In this document: one piece after another, positions 35,244-47,775 of the stretch
How positions within the stretch are numbered: the first letter of the stretch is position 1
Layout of the letters: every line of letters starts with the position of its first letter
Assembly (NCBI RefSeq): GCF_003711515.1
Contig: NW_021167080.1
Span: 4,284,381 to 4,348,380, forward strand
DNA: 64,000 bases
Direction of reading: 5' to 3'
DNA from: Sodiomyces alkalinus F11
Taxonomy: Eukaryota; Ascomycota; Sordariomycetes; Glomerellales; Plectosphaerellaceae
Position numbers and translations under genes: made by a program
The notes under the pieces: model-generated
Told to the model about the DNA's origin: nothing
Databases searched by the model: none
The model's input: only the letters and a program-made list of their open reading frames with translations

Positions 35244-37319
35244 ATGGAATCTAGAGAAAAGCCTCAGGCATGTCAGTCGACATATGCGCCTCGAATGCGA
35301 ACATACAACAATGCGCTCCTGACCCCCGTCTTTCCGGCCGCCACCTCTGGCCCCATCGCCCGTACGACCAAGCGCGGCACCACCATCATCAACTACGCGG
35401 AAGATGGATACGACGATCTCGACGATGACGATGACGACGGTCGCCGCAGGCCGAGTAGCCTACGAAACCAACGGAAGGAGGATACGCCGAACAGGCAAGA
35501 CTTGGCGGAGAAGTTCGGGAAAGACACCGCCGAACCTGTCGAGACGCAAGGGATATGGAGGGACTGGTTCGCTAAGGGTCGATTTGCCAGGACTGACGCT
35601 CACAATATTTACCAAGCGACTCTCCCCGTGACATTGGTCCCGGTGCGCATCAATCTCGAGGTCCCGGCCTTCGTACCCGCTGCGCCGTGGCCTCCTACGC
35701 CCGGTTATGACGCGTCGCTACCGCAATACCGGCCGGGAGAGATGACCGTGCCGTACCGTCTGCGTGATATTTTCCTCTGGAATCTTCACGAGTCGGCCGT
35801 CACCACCGATTATTTTGCTCAGGTGCTGGTGCAGGACCTGGATCTGCCTAATAGGCACCAGGCGATACAGGAGATCAGCAAGCAGATCCGCACCCAGCTT
35901 GAGGAGTATGCCGGCGTCGCGATGCACCCGTTGTTTCATACCCAGACCCGGTCCTCGGGCCCCAACGAGACAACAGCACCAGCATCTGCCGGCACACCGA
36001 GAGCCAACAACAACAACTCTGTCCCTGCCCCTGCTGCCGCGCAAGGTGAGGACAAGACGCCAACGTCGGCGGCGCAGCAGCAGCAGCACCAGCAGCAGCA
36101 GCGTGGGGCCAGCCGCGCCGACACACCCCTGGAAAACGCCAATGGCCAGGCGACCACGGCGACCACGGCGACCACGGCGACCACGGCGACCACGGCGACC
36201 ACGGCGACCACGGCGACCACGGCGACCACGCCTTCCAAACTGAAGAGCGCCCTCTCCGTGCCCGACGTGACAGCGCAAGCGACCGCCATCCCCCCCGACT
36301 CGGACGACTACAACCCCGACGACACGTACCGCTGCATCATCACCCTCAACATCACCCTCGCCCAGACCCTCTACACCGACAAGTTCGAGTGGTCGCTCCT
36401 CCACCCGCCAGGCACCGCCGAGGCCTTCGCCAAGCAGACGTGCGCCGACCTCGGCCTGAGCGGGGAGTGGGTCCCCGCCATGACCCACGCCATCTACGAG
36501 GCCGTCCTCCGGCTCAAGAAGGAAGCCTGCGAGGCCGGCGGTCTCGTCGGCGGCTGGGGCGGGCAGGCCGAGATCGCCAACGACGCGGCCCACGGCGCCG
36601 ACGCCGGGTGGCGGTACGACCCGGAGTCCCTCGGCGACGCGTGGCAGCCCCGCGTCGAGACCCTGACCAAGGACGAGCTGGAGAAGCGCGAGGGCGACCG
36701 CGAGCGCGCCATCCGGCGGTTGCGCCGCGAGACGGCCCGGTTCAGCTCCACCGCCGGGCTGGTCGGCGGCGGCGTGCTGCCCTTTGCGGGCTTTGGTGGC
36801 GGCGGCGGCGTCGTCGTCGATACGGAGGAGGAACGCATGGGACGGGGCGAGCGCACCAAGAAGAAGCGCCGCTTCCGCAGCTTGAGTCCCGTGGGCAGGT
36901 CCGGAACCCCGGGTGCCCGTGGGACCCCGGATGTGGGGTATGGCGGGGGTGGTGGCGGCACGCTTACCGAGCAAGAAAGGATGGCCTGGAGGTGCGACCA
37001 TTGCGGGATCCAGGGGACCAGCGCTTGGGCTGTGCGAGATGGGCCAAACAGGCCGAGGGTACGCTTCCTTTTTTTTCTTTTCTTTTTTTTTCTTTTTTCT
37101 TTCTCCCTCTTCTCTCCCTGCCTTTTGTTTTTCTCCTTCGCTCTTCTCGTTTTTTTCCCCCCCCAGTTTGTACCTGCTATGGAGTGATGATTGTCCCGCT
37201 AACTTTGCCATGCCCAACTCCAGTCACTATGCAATAACTGCGGTTTCATCTGGGAGCGATACCGTGTGCTGCCGTCACAGGCCAAGAATCTTCACACGGC
37301 CATTGTGCGCGCAGGGTAG
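35244..37319 (+). CDS. SNF5/SFH1-family chromatin-remodelling subunit with C-terminal GATA-type finger, 636 aa
   Basis: Core subunit of SWI/SNF or RSC remodellers, acting in the nucleus on nucleosomes. Exons 35244-37058 and 37224-37319; 165-bp phase-0 intron (GTACGC donor, CCAG acceptor). N-terminus TYNNALLTPVFPAA, then an acidic Asp run. Two Snf5 repeats: ~167-222 (RLRDIFLWNLHESAVTTDYF) and ~363-427 (ITLNITLAQTLYTDKFEWSL), separated by a low-complexity Gln- and Ala-Thr-Thr-rich linker. A C-terminal finger is rebuilt by splicing: CDHCGIQGTSAWAVRDG before and LCNNCGFIWERYR after the junction, a C-x2-C...C-x2-C GATA-type pattern. An earlier acceptor (near 37167) would end the protein as FVPAME and destroy the finger, so the later one is chosen. 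I cannot tell SNF5 from SFH1. Confidence 0.9.
36150..36230 (+). repeat. 9-bp coding minisatellite (GCGACCACG x9)
   Basis: Nine perfect copies encoding Ala-Thr-Thr repeats in the linker between the two Snf5 repeats. Confidence 0.95.
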
Positions 37320-38407
37320 GTGCCGGAAGTCAATGGTCACCAAGTGAGAGAGGCCTTGGGGCAGAGAGAGAGACGATACGCCAGGCGTATCAACGAAGGG
37401 AAGTAGGCAATTCTGCGAATACACGGCGCCCGGGCAGTTCGTTGGTGACGGTTCCAGGGCGAATGCAGCTGAAAACCGGCCCGGTGCCATGCTCTATGGA
37501 GACAAATGGGCATGCGTTTCTCGCTCGGTAATGTATTCTTTGTACGCGGAGAAGCCATGGTCGGGGTCTGGAGCTCGAGGGCGTTTAAGCGGAACCGCGG
37601 GAGACGACAAGGGGTCTGTCTGTACGATACCTAAATGGCGGAAAACTTCAGAATAAGGCCACTGTATTATCCCATTCTTACATTGCATTTACAGTATGAC
37701 GTTAGGAAGGCGTTGGGAACGCAGGACGCGCCTTCTACGACAGGAAGTCTGTGTTCAACGGTCCAGTCGTGGAGGTGACAACTCCAGCATCCATCGGATC
37801 TCAACATCACCGAGACAAACATTTTTCTCGGGGGGGGCTCCGGCTTACAGCCCCGATGAAGCAAACATCAATCAATCCAGCATCAACAGATTAAATTCGA
37901 CAGTCGCGTTCCTCGAGCAAAACCATGGATAAGGATGCAGGGAGGAAAAGGCGGCCGCAGTGGAATGTGCATTGCAGCCTCAAACTGCCAAGTTGCCAAT
38001 TACAATCTCAACACTGGGGGGGTCCATGAGGCAGGCAAACACCAAACCCAAGGTCAGGTCACAGGTCCATCTCCGCGAAGTAAAAGAAGAGAGGCAAAGA
38101 TTTGCAGGAAACTTTTGATTCAACCCATAGGTGCTGTATGTGCCGTAACTGTGACTATCACCATCCAACTCCTCTAAACCAAGGACTTCAGTCCCTCCCT
38201 GTTCCGGCCGTGGTATCCCACCCATCTTGATGCATGTTGGTATCAGGAAAAGAAAGAAAGACAGAATGCAGGCCATTCATAACAAATTTCCCGTCCTCTA
38301 ATAGTTATAAAAAAAAAGGGTCAGAAACCGAGACCCGGATCTCAACCCCGAAAGAAAATTGCACAGAAATAAATGTATTGCGACATGGGACCCCCTTCAA
38401 TAGCCGC
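37320..38407. other. Convergent intergenic, 1.1 kb
   Basis: 3' flanks of the SNF5-family gene and of the first Zn(II)2Cys6 gene. No supported gene. An AATAAA on the minus strand context was not clearly placed. Confidence 0.45.
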
Positions 38408-41400
38408 TCAAGACCAGCCATTGCTCGTGGGGATACCAGGGGTGGTGTTCGTATCCATACTCAAGAAAGCGTCGATTTCGCCCAGTCCTTCATTCTCCAA
38501 CGCGTTCATAAGTTCGACTTGCTGCTCCTGTGTCAGGCTGCCGTGGCGCTCCGGGTTCCAGCCCACCGGCTGACCGGAGAAGGAACCAATGTTGCTGAAC
38601 GGCCCCAAGCCCAGTCCGGCCCCTTGGACGTTGCCGAAGCCGTTCATCTGAACGTCGTTGAAGAAGCCGTTGTTGCTCATCGGATTGAAAGAATATGGCG
38701 ACATAAATGGCGGCGGCGGGGCGAACCAGTCGATGGTACCGTCGGAAGGAAGGGGCCGTTGTGGAATGCTGGGTTGCGGGGCCGGGGGCACGACGAACGT
38801 GGTCCCGCGTTGAGGCGCCTGGGTTTGGCCAGGCATTTTAGGTTGCGGAGGGGGTGGAGGTGACATGTTCGTGGTCGTGGGGTGAACGATGTTGGGCCCT
38901 GGAATAGCCGGAGACGAATCCGCCATGGTGGGCGTCGAGTGAGCCATGGTCGGCGTCGAATGCGCCCCGGACGGCGGGGAGACTGTGGATCTCGCGCTAC
39001 CCGGCGTCTCGACTGAACGAATCGACGCGTTGAGTGATTCCGGGGGAGTGGGCATGGCGTTCACGGTGCCATTGGGGCCCGGCGTCACCGACGTCGGCAA
39101 ACGGCCTGGATTGAAGGCCGGCGGAGTCGAGTCGTCCATGGGCGACTCCGGTGGGTACGCGGAGCATCGGCGACCCGATCCCGACTCGTTGGAGGCGGGA
39201 CTCATGAAGATGGAATTGGACCGGAAGGTTGGGTGTGGGGGATGGTTTTGGTTGCTGTTGTAGCCAAAGGCGTTCATTGCTTCCGGGGTCGCATTGAAGA
39301 CGGCCCCGAATTGCGGAGCGCCAGAATTACCGTTGCCTTGGAATGGCGTGCCCGGCGCTGCTGACAGGTCGGCGTCACGGGGCATGTTAACGTCGAAGAA
39401 GGCATTCGGAGGCGCTGTTGGCGGCTCCTTCGCGTCGTCGTAGACCTGCAGGCACGCTTTGGCCATGATGGAATACAAGTGAGAGGCCGCCGAGGACCCC
39501 GGCCACCGCTGGGAGCACGGCTCTTGGTCGAGAATGTCGAGAGTCACCTGAATAAGTTCGTCCACTTCCTCCCGGGAATGTGCCCGCCTAATGTCGGCGT
39601 ACGAGACAGCCCACAGGAGGGTGTTCAGACACATGAACAGATTTGAAACGAAAATCCAGGTGATGTCGGTGGCCGACTTCTCCATCTGGAACTTGGACAA
39701 GTTGATGATGTACGAGGCAGCGTCGTAACAAATCGCGGCGCCCCGCGCTGAGGGCTTGGGAACCTGCGGGGACGGGCGGTGGAGAAAGATGCGCAGTTGT
39801 TGGGCATGGCCGGTGAACCTAGGGAGAGACGGCGAGGTTTAGGTTAGCGGAGGTGAGAGCTGGGAGAAGAAATGGCATAAAGAGAGGCGAACGGGCTCGG
39901 GACGGGGGGGGCGAACTAACCATGCTTTGCACCAGGCTGGGTTCTGCGGCGAGCCATCGATCCAGTCCTGGATGTCCTTCTCCATCTTGGCAAACCACGG
40001 ATGGGTTTCATTTCGCGGCTCCGGCCGTTTCTTCTCGTAGAGGATTCGCTTGATCTCCGACTGTAGAACCCGCATTCTGAAGAAATGAATTGCAATGACC
40101 TTCTTCTCACTGGGCGGGGCCGGGAGAATGCCTTCTTCGGTTATGTGCTCGTCGCCTGCTGGGGCAAAGGGCTTGACGTCCATGAAGTCATCGCCCTTGG
40201 CGAGCCCGTTCGGGCGACCCATGCTGTAGGCGAGACCCAGTTCCATGGAGGATATGATGTAGAAAAGCCGGCGCCGCATGTCCAGGGTCAGTGGATCCAT
40301 CAGACCCATGGAGTAGCTGGCGGAGATGGTTTTCTCGTCGCAGAGCCCTTCGGCCTGGCAGATGCGCGTGGCCATACCGATGACGTAGTAAACGGAAACG
40401 CGAGTCGGGGTCAAGAGGGAGTATTGGCAGATGAGGGCCAGACACTGCAGCGTCTTGACATCCTTCGGGCGGACCACCTTCTCAAGATGGTCCATGGCAG
40501 CGAGGTAGTAACTGTCGGCGAGACCAGCATAGTGCAGGCCGAGCTGCTGGAGGCTGATGGCGAAGACCATACGACAGACGAAGTTCTTGTGGGGATCAGA
40601 GTCGCCAGAAAAGACGGCTTCGAGGTCACGGACGAATAGCTTCTCGTGCAAAGTGGGCCAAAAAACCTGGGCTGTCACCAAATCGTGTAAGCGACGACGA
40701 CGACGAGGCACGCGAGTTTGATTTGAGGCGGGGGCGGAGGAAGGGGGGGGAGAGGGGCCAACTCACAGCGCTGGCAGAAGATATCTACGAGCTTGTTGGC
40801 AACGTGGCGGGCGGGTAAGGTCTTGGCCGGGTGGGCGCTGGTGATGGGATAGCTCTTCTTCCGCTTTACGGGGTTTGTCATGACAATAGACTGCATGCGG
40901 GTCTGCCTCCTGGCGCGAACTTCGGGAATGAGGTCCGAGATGCGCTTGGAGTCGGTGAAAGCCTTCGCCTGCTCCATGACGAGGCGGGTCATCGCGATGC
41001 CGCTGCTCGGGCCGAGATATCGCGGGGGCTCATCGGAACCGGGAAGACGGACCAGGCCACCTGGACGAACGACATCTTCGTTGGTTCGGGGCCGGTCGTT
41101 GTCCTCGTCGGTGTATTGAGCTAATTCGGCCTCGAGCTGGCGGACCTTTTCCTGGAGCTTGACGACGTAGTTGCGGCCAATCTTGCGACCCTTGGACGCG
41201 TCGTAGTATTCACATATGGAGCCGGACCTCTCGCAGGGCAAGCAGCGGGGAAGGGTGGGATCGCATCGCGTCTTCCTCTAGATAGGCGAGAGACGCATGG
41301 TCAGTTTAAGTTGGGGGGTTTCTCTGTCAGAGCCAGTGGGAGAAAGAAGAAGAAGGGGGGGGGGGATATGGAACTCACTTGACGGCAACGACAGCAGGCG

Positions 41401-41612
41401 GTTAGAGTATGGGCGATGCGAGCGGGATGCGAAGAAGAATCGTCATCGTCGAGCTGCTGGTTTCCTCGGGGTTGAAGAGGAGCGGCAATCGGGGGCGCAG
41501 ACCGGGGTGCTGCATAGGAAAAGGGTTGCGGAGGGAGATGTGCAGCTGGTGGGCCAGGAGGGAGGTAGGCATTGAAGCCTGGGGCTTGCCGGTAGATGTC
41601 GGCGGCATTCAT
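38408..41612 (-). CDS. Zn(II)2Cys6 transcription factor with fungal-specific domain, 968 aa
   Basis: Nuclear sequence-specific regulator. Exons 41612-41379, 41277-40767, 40671-39921, 39818-38408; introns 95-102 bp, phases 0, 1 and 2 all consistent. The zinc cluster is completed only after splicing: ACCRCRQ ends exon 1, and RKTRCDPTLPRCLPCERSGS plus ICEYYD start exon 2, giving the six-Cys pattern at ~73-104. A coiled-coil dimerisation helix follows (YVVKLQEKVRQLEAELAQY). The middle homology region starts at ~250 (SQVFWPTLHEKLFVRDLEAV, LADSYYLAAMDHLEKVVRPK, LTLDMRRRLFYIISSMELGL, YSMGRPNGLAKGDDF). The last ~330 residues are Pro/Ser/Asn-rich, a likely activation domain ending PGIPTSNGWS. The start is the first in-frame ATG (MNAADIYRQAPGFNAYLPP). 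I recognise the family but not the regulon, so no symbol is given. Confidence 0.9.
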
Positions 41613-44600
41613 GGCCCACGAGGTGATGGGGACAAAATCTGCCCCCGGGCGAGACGAGAGACGAGGCGCGATAGGTTGGCCGATATAAACCAGAGAGGAC
41701 TTGGGTATCACGGAGCTTCGGGGTCTGAGGGGTTGAGCTTAAGGGGCCCCGTTCCTCGTGCGACAATGAGCGTAAACAGTCAGAAAGGGCGGGATGGTTG
41801 CCAAACGATGCGTCGATGACAGGTAAACGACGGGTCCTTGGATCGAGCACCCCAAACGGAGAAAAATAGGGAATGTTAGGCTGCAGCCAGTCTTAAGGCT
41901 CGAGAAAGTGATGGCACACGTCGAAAGATGGTGGGGGTCTGGAATGTCGGGGCCTCGTGGAAACTGGAACACAGAGCCGAGTTGTATAAGTTGGTTGAAG
42001 TCGTTTTCAAGGAGATTAAGCTCGATGGAGGTGTCTGAGAGGCGAAATTTGAAAGGTCGGACGGCTAGCTCGAGGTGATGTTGCTGTTTGAAAGTGTAGG
42101 TACGGAGTAGAATTAGATGTTGATGGTAGGGCGCAGGGAGGGGCGGGGAGAACTTGTGCTGTTCGACTGAGTTGAGAAGGACCGTTCGACAAGTAATGGA
42201 GATGATTGGGGGGGACCTGTTGTATGGACAGCGACCTACCTAGGTACGGATACAGTACAGCAGTACAGTACCTAAGATAGCCGTGGAGTTAGCCCCGAGG
42301 GACGTGCATAGCGGGTTGAGACAAGTACTGGTACTCCATGGGCTTTGTGGTCTTGGGAAAGCGCCGAGCCACAACCACAACCACCAGAAGCCGGTCGGTC
42401 TGGGAATAGCCACTACGGTGCAGTACTTCTGTAGGTCATGTAAAATATTTCCGACGCAGGTACATCAGGGCTGAAGTGGTAAGAGCTTCGCAGTACACGT
42501 AAGGTATTGTACCTTACCTTAGGGGGAAATGACTGGATCTGGCGTGGATTCCAAGCAACCACGGTGTCTGTCCGTGAAGGACTTAATTATGCACAGTACG
42601 TATACATATCACTTAGGCCCCACGGCGAGAGCAGAATGGTCCCCTTACCGTGCGACTATCTGGAGAGGAAAGAGACGTCCCAGTCGATAAAAATAGGAAT
42701 AAGGTATTACTCAACTCGAAGGGCCGTTATGATTAGTGGGGTTCTCCAGTTTCTTCTTCTTTTCCGAAGCTCCCCCGCTGAAGACCGGGAGGAATACTTG
42801 GTGTATCCGTACCTACCTACCTTAGGTACCTATATAATTAGATACCTTAGTCTAAGGTACGTTGCATGAGAAGTAAGTACCTAGTCATACTTGAACAGGA
42901 TTGGGAAAGAGGAACCAAGGCGCAGGTACGGGTTCGGCTCTTGGAAGCTTATTCCAAACCTCAACTTGGGCTTGTGGATCACTCCTTCCTTCTCGTTTCA
43001 TGTGTACGCAGGTACGGAGTACGGGGTCATAATACCGTGACATGACGTGAAGCAGAAAGCCGCTCACGAGTCACGCTTTCTCTGCCAGCAATCGTGATAG
43101 CTCCTTTTACCTCACTGCATCTCCCACTCCGTACGGTTTACGGCTTGAGCATTATCTTTGCATCTTTATCCAGAATCAAGAATCAAGAATCAAGAATCAA
43201 ACGCTCACAATCCATCTGTATGCCTCTCGACTCGACAACTACCCTTAGGGCTTAATATAGATACTCCGTACACCTCCTGTCATTCCCGAACTTCCATGCC
43301 CTGTCGATATGGCTCGTCTCGATGGACCAAAACAAGGCTTGTCATTGTCAACCTTGGCAATACAATTCCACTCCGACTCAGACCTTCCACAGACTTCCAT
43401 GTCCATCACTCACGAATCCACGACCACAGGCTGTGGATAGATGTGGATACATACGTTGTACAGTTATTTCATTTCCAACCCTGTGCCCTGCCTGGTCCGA
43501 GCTCGCCTGGTCATCTTTTTGGGGTCAAATCCGGCTGACAACTAAATTTAGCAACACTCACTCCCTTCCGTCTTGAGTCTTGAGAATCACCATCGATCTT
43601 GATCTTCCCTTGTACCAATACCTAACGTTTTATCATGGCTCCGTTCTCTCGCCAGATTCGTCTACTACAATCAACCGAGTGTGACCAATTCCCTTCTCGG
43701 CCTAAATTACTTCTCGGTCTACTCTCATCTCGCTCGCTGTGACGACTTGCGACGGCACGGCACGGCCCCAGCATTGATTTGGACAACAAGGAGCAACCGA
43801 TTCATTCGACAGCCTTTATTTACGAAGGCAGTCGAGCTCGAAAACACCTATACATGTCAGCAACCTGGGGCGACCTCGTCTACGACCCACTGTTGCATTC
43901 CTTTCCATCTCTACCTATTCTAGAACCTCGAGTCAAGCTGCCTTGACCGACCCCTAATTTAATACAACGTACGCTTCAGCCCTGTCAGGCGGTCACCCTT
44001 CACCCTTCTGCCGCGGCCCCTTTGCCGCCCAAGCGACGCACACACCAGGTAGCCGCGTGCGTACGGAGGCGGAAGCTCGGCAGCGGGGCACCTGTGCGCC
44101 TGTGCGCCTGTGTACCTAGGCTGGATTGTCGATCCAATCCGACTACAACTGTACCTACCCCTCAGCCCCAAGCAGCCGCCCCAGAATCTCCTCGCACGTC
44201 TTCGTCATCGCTCCAAACACCAAACAACCTCGCGTTTGTCGCATATTTACCTTGCGCGAAACAATATCCCGTCCCTCTGTACGCAACCATTGTCGCGTGA
44301 GACTACACCATTGCGCTCCATCTGCCTCCCTCCGACCCAACTTGACAACTCACAGCACCTTGAGGCGTCGTTGCAATTAACTCGTACCGGCCGAACCGTT
44401 GTCGCACAACGCACACAGCTATCGACTCGCATTGCCCCGCTTATTGTGAACTGCGTCTTCCCTCACGGCTGCCATCTCTCCCCGTCGGGGGTCTTTTTTT
44501 TCTTCCCCCCTGCCTTTTTACTGCTGCCCACGCCGCCGATACTGACGCCAGCTATCGCACCTCATCCTCACGAAGAATTGTCCGTCTGCCGTGTTCGATA

Positions 44601-44722
44601 GTCGTCTTGTCCTTCCTACCAGACTTTCACCAGTGTCACGTTCTCTGTCATCTGCCTCCTGCCGACCATCTCTTTGTTTTTCGGTCACTAAACACTCCCC
44701 GCCACGTGACTCGTCCCGTACC
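41613..44722. other. Divergent promoter region between two Zn(II)2Cys6 genes, 3.1 kb
   Basis: Two regulator genes diverge from here. No supported gene. Palindromic AGGTACCT-type motifs occur at 42236-42254, 42499-42522 and 42813-42862. A short ATG-started frame of 35 codons (43635-43742) lies about 1 kb upstream of the plus-strand gene and could be an upstream ORF in a long leader. The last 400 bp is pyrimidine-rich. Confidence 0.5.
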
Positions 44723-47173
44723 ATGCCGAGATCAAGCTTCTCGGATAACCCGCTGCTGCGCGTTTCCCGGCCTGTGTCCGCATGTTCAAGATGTGAGTTG
44801 CCGCCCCTTCCGCGCCAAGCCATGTGCCATCTGTTATATGAGGGTCAAGTTAACCACGGATTGCCGTACAGGTCGAGCTGCCAAAGTGAAGGTACTTATC
44901 ATGCCACTTTCTTTTGCTTTGTCGTCTCTTGCTTCTTTTACTCCTCGCAAGAAGGATCCTAAGCTAAGCTATGGGAATCCACGACGTTGAAGGCTGACGG
45001 GAGTTGTCTGCCAGTGCGATGGGAAACTGCCAGCATGCACCGCCTGTGAGAAGGCCGGTCGCGAGAACGAGTGTTCCAGTGCCAATGACCAGTTCGCTCG
45101 TGGCAAAGAGCGAAGGTACCGTCTTGTCACTTTCAATCCGAGTCGAACCTCGAACCCGACCTGGGGAGGCTAACTGTTTGCACAGCTATGTCGCAGCGCT
45201 GGAACTGAGGATAGAGAAGCTCGAACGCCGTCTGGCCTTTGCTCGTTCTAGAAAAGCCTCTGTGAACCTCTACGACGTCGACGAGGCGCCCCAGCAGTAT
45301 GATCGCAAGGACTCCTTGGCCAAGATTCGAGCGGCCATTCATCGTAAAGCCGCCAGGAAGCGAGAAGATGCCCATATAAACTCTCTTATATCTGATTTTG
45401 GCTTCCTGTACGCTCCTACCCGTACCTTTCGTGGGCCCTCATACAGCCTTCAACGGCCTATCGCCACTCCCCCCTTCGCATCTGGCTAACCCCCGTCGGC
45501 TTAGGTCCGTCGATGCGACCTCACGCGACTTCGAACCTTCAATCAGCAACATGTCCTTTGGCCTATTCGTCCTTGCTGCTTCGGCCAACGACAATCTTCC
45601 CGAGATGACATCCGATCCATTGCCGCCACGCCACGAGACGCAACCGATTGTCCAGTACTATATGACGCACATCTGGTCCCTGTACCCTTGCTTCTCGGAG
45701 ACGAAGCTCTTGACCGTCCTAGAAGACATATACCATCAGGACGACCGCGTCGTACAAGATTCGGACTATTGGCTGGCCTACATGGTCCTTGCCATCGGCT
45801 ACGTCGCCCGGAGCCGAAGCGGGAACGACGAGTATTACAAGAAAGCCGTGGATTTTGCCGCCCGGGCCCTGCCCTACGCTGACGGCGCACTGACGCCTGG
45901 CTACGTTGCCCAGATACAATCACTCATTCTCTTCACCCAGTACTCCATGCTGGACCCGGCTCATTTTGACAGCTGGCACCTCATCGGCTTTGCTTGTCGG
46001 GCCATTATGGACATGGGCTTCCACCAGGATCCCCCGCCGAATCAAGTCAGCGATACTGCGGCTCTCGATATGCGCAGGGCTTTATTCTACTGCGTGTACT
46101 CCCTCGACAGGTCAGTTCGCATCGTCCATCTGGATGGGCCTCCCATCGTCGTGCTTGTCTCAGACGCTTCGCTTCTTTTACCTTTATTAACCTCCCCTTA
46201 TAGAGCCATCAGCATGGCGCATGCCCGCGCATTCGGATTTACAGATGACTCGATCAGCGTGGACTACCCGAGCAGTTCTATCGGTCGTCTGACCTCAGGG
46301 CGTCGCAGTTCCATCCCGGAAGGCGCTATCGCCGGGCCCCAAGGTGCACAGCCTGCCATACTGTTCTTCGAGTTTCGTCGCAAGCAGTCCAACTGGTACC
46401 AAATTCTGTTCCAGTCCGAACCCGCCCCGCTCCTCGATGCCTCCGCCTTCATCTGGCAGATGTGTCTCGACATGCGCGAGTGGAGCGAGTCCCTACCGCA
46501 TACACTCCCGGTTCCAATTCGGGAGCTCTTCGACCTCGAGCTTCGCTACAGCTACGTCTACTGCCTCGCCCCGTCAGCAAGAGCGCCCCACCTCACTCCC
46601 TACACACGGGCTCTTATCTTCGAGCATGCTATCGCCTATGTGAACTCGATCCATGCCATCGCCCACCGCAGCGACCCGGGCGATGTGGCCTTTCACACGT
46701 ATCACGATGTTCTCAAGGTCTATTTCATTGCCACCCAACTCGTCACCGTTCTCAAAGACAGCTTCGATGCCCTTCTCTCCGGCGCGCTTCCGCAGATCCC
46801 CATCACTCGTCCAGGGGCCGCGCCACCCCCTCCCCTTCCTCCGAGGCAGCTGCCTGCCGAGAGCAACGTATCGCGCAGCTTGCGTTGCCTACGACAGGTA
46901 GTCGAGACGTTGCAAAAGTTCAGTGAGCGGTGGTATAATGCGATGCCGCTCAAAGAGAGCTTCGAAGGCATCTCGGCCGAGCTATGGAGTTGGCTCCGAG
47001 TGCGGGAGCGCATGATTGAACAACCGCAATCGCAATCGCAGCAAATGCAGCACTGCCAGACACAACCGTTGACCCCAAACCCAGGCGCTGGCGCAAGAAG
47101 GTCGCCTCAGATCCCGGGACCCATGTCCCAGGCGCCGCCGCCGGGCGTACCAAAATATCATTGGGCGGGATGA
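44723..47173 (+). CDS. Zn(II)2Cys6 transcription factor with fungal-specific domain, 662 aa
   Basis: Six exons: 44723-44792, 44872-44891 (only 20 bp), 45015-45115, 45186-45407, 45505-46110, 46204-47173; phases 1, 0, 2, 2, 2 fit exactly. The zinc cluster at ~21-52 is assembled from three exons: SACSR, then CRAAKVK, then CDGKLPACTACEKAGRENEC. A coiled coil follows (YVAALELRIEKLERRLAFAR). The middle homology region begins at ~195 (YYMTHIWSLYPCFSETKLLT, GYVAQIQSLILFTQYSMLDP, DSWHLIGFACRAIMDMGFHQ, ALDMRRALFYCVYSLDR joined to AISMAHARAFGFTDDSIS). The C-terminus is Pro/Gln-rich. Intron 46111-46203 is 93 bp and stop-free, so retention would keep the frame. The regulon is unknown; purine/proline-regulator and developmental regulators share this layout, and I do not choose among them. 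Confidence 0.88.
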
Positions 47174-47775
47174 GATGGACATGCAGTGATTATGATGTGC
47201 AAAGGGCGAGGCCAGGGTTCATGCCATGTTTTCTTAAATCCTTTTTTTTTTCTTTTCTTCTCTTTCTTTTTTTTGAGTTCTTCATCTAAGCACGGAAGAG
47301 AGTCCCCATTATGGCATCATGTCGGGGTATATCAGCCGTATACCATATTTTGTGGGAGCGTTTGGATAACAAGTTGACAGGGTACGAACATAAATAAGGG
47401 AACGAGGCGTTCAAGGGGAAAGCGCCTTTTACCCCTGTTCTTTTGGGCACATTGACTATGGTTCGATCTATCATCCACCGTATTACCGTGTTCAGGGCAA
47501 GAGATGGATAGACGCAAAAGGGCCCCAAACTTGTTCATGCCTCCACAGGTAAATCAAATGACACGGCGACGAGCGAATATATCACTGGACAGCAGAGCAG
47601 CAGCAGCAGCAGCAGCAAGACCAGTGTAACAGGCTAAGTTGGTTCAAATACACTTCATCTCGTGGCACACTGTTGACATATCTAGATGCCCATTCAAGTA
47701 GAATCAACTACTCCATCTACGCTGCTGTTTTATCGTATTACGGTTACGCTGTATTTGGACACCTGCGTCATCCGG
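47174..47775. other. Convergent intergenic, 600 bp
   Basis: 3' flanks of two genes; a T-rich run (about 47238-47273) and a CAG microsatellite at 47596-47619. No supported gene. Confidence 0.5.

Noticed and set aside
37166..37187. Alternative last exon of the SNF5-family protein ending FVPAME
   Set aside because: Would destroy the CxxC GATA-type finger; the later acceptor restores a complete finger and longer conserved end.
35718..37217. 499-codon open frame on the minus strand across the SNF5-family gene
   Set aside because: Gly/Arg/Val-biased shadow of a GC-rich coding exon; contains no domain and lies opposite the proven SNF5 frame.
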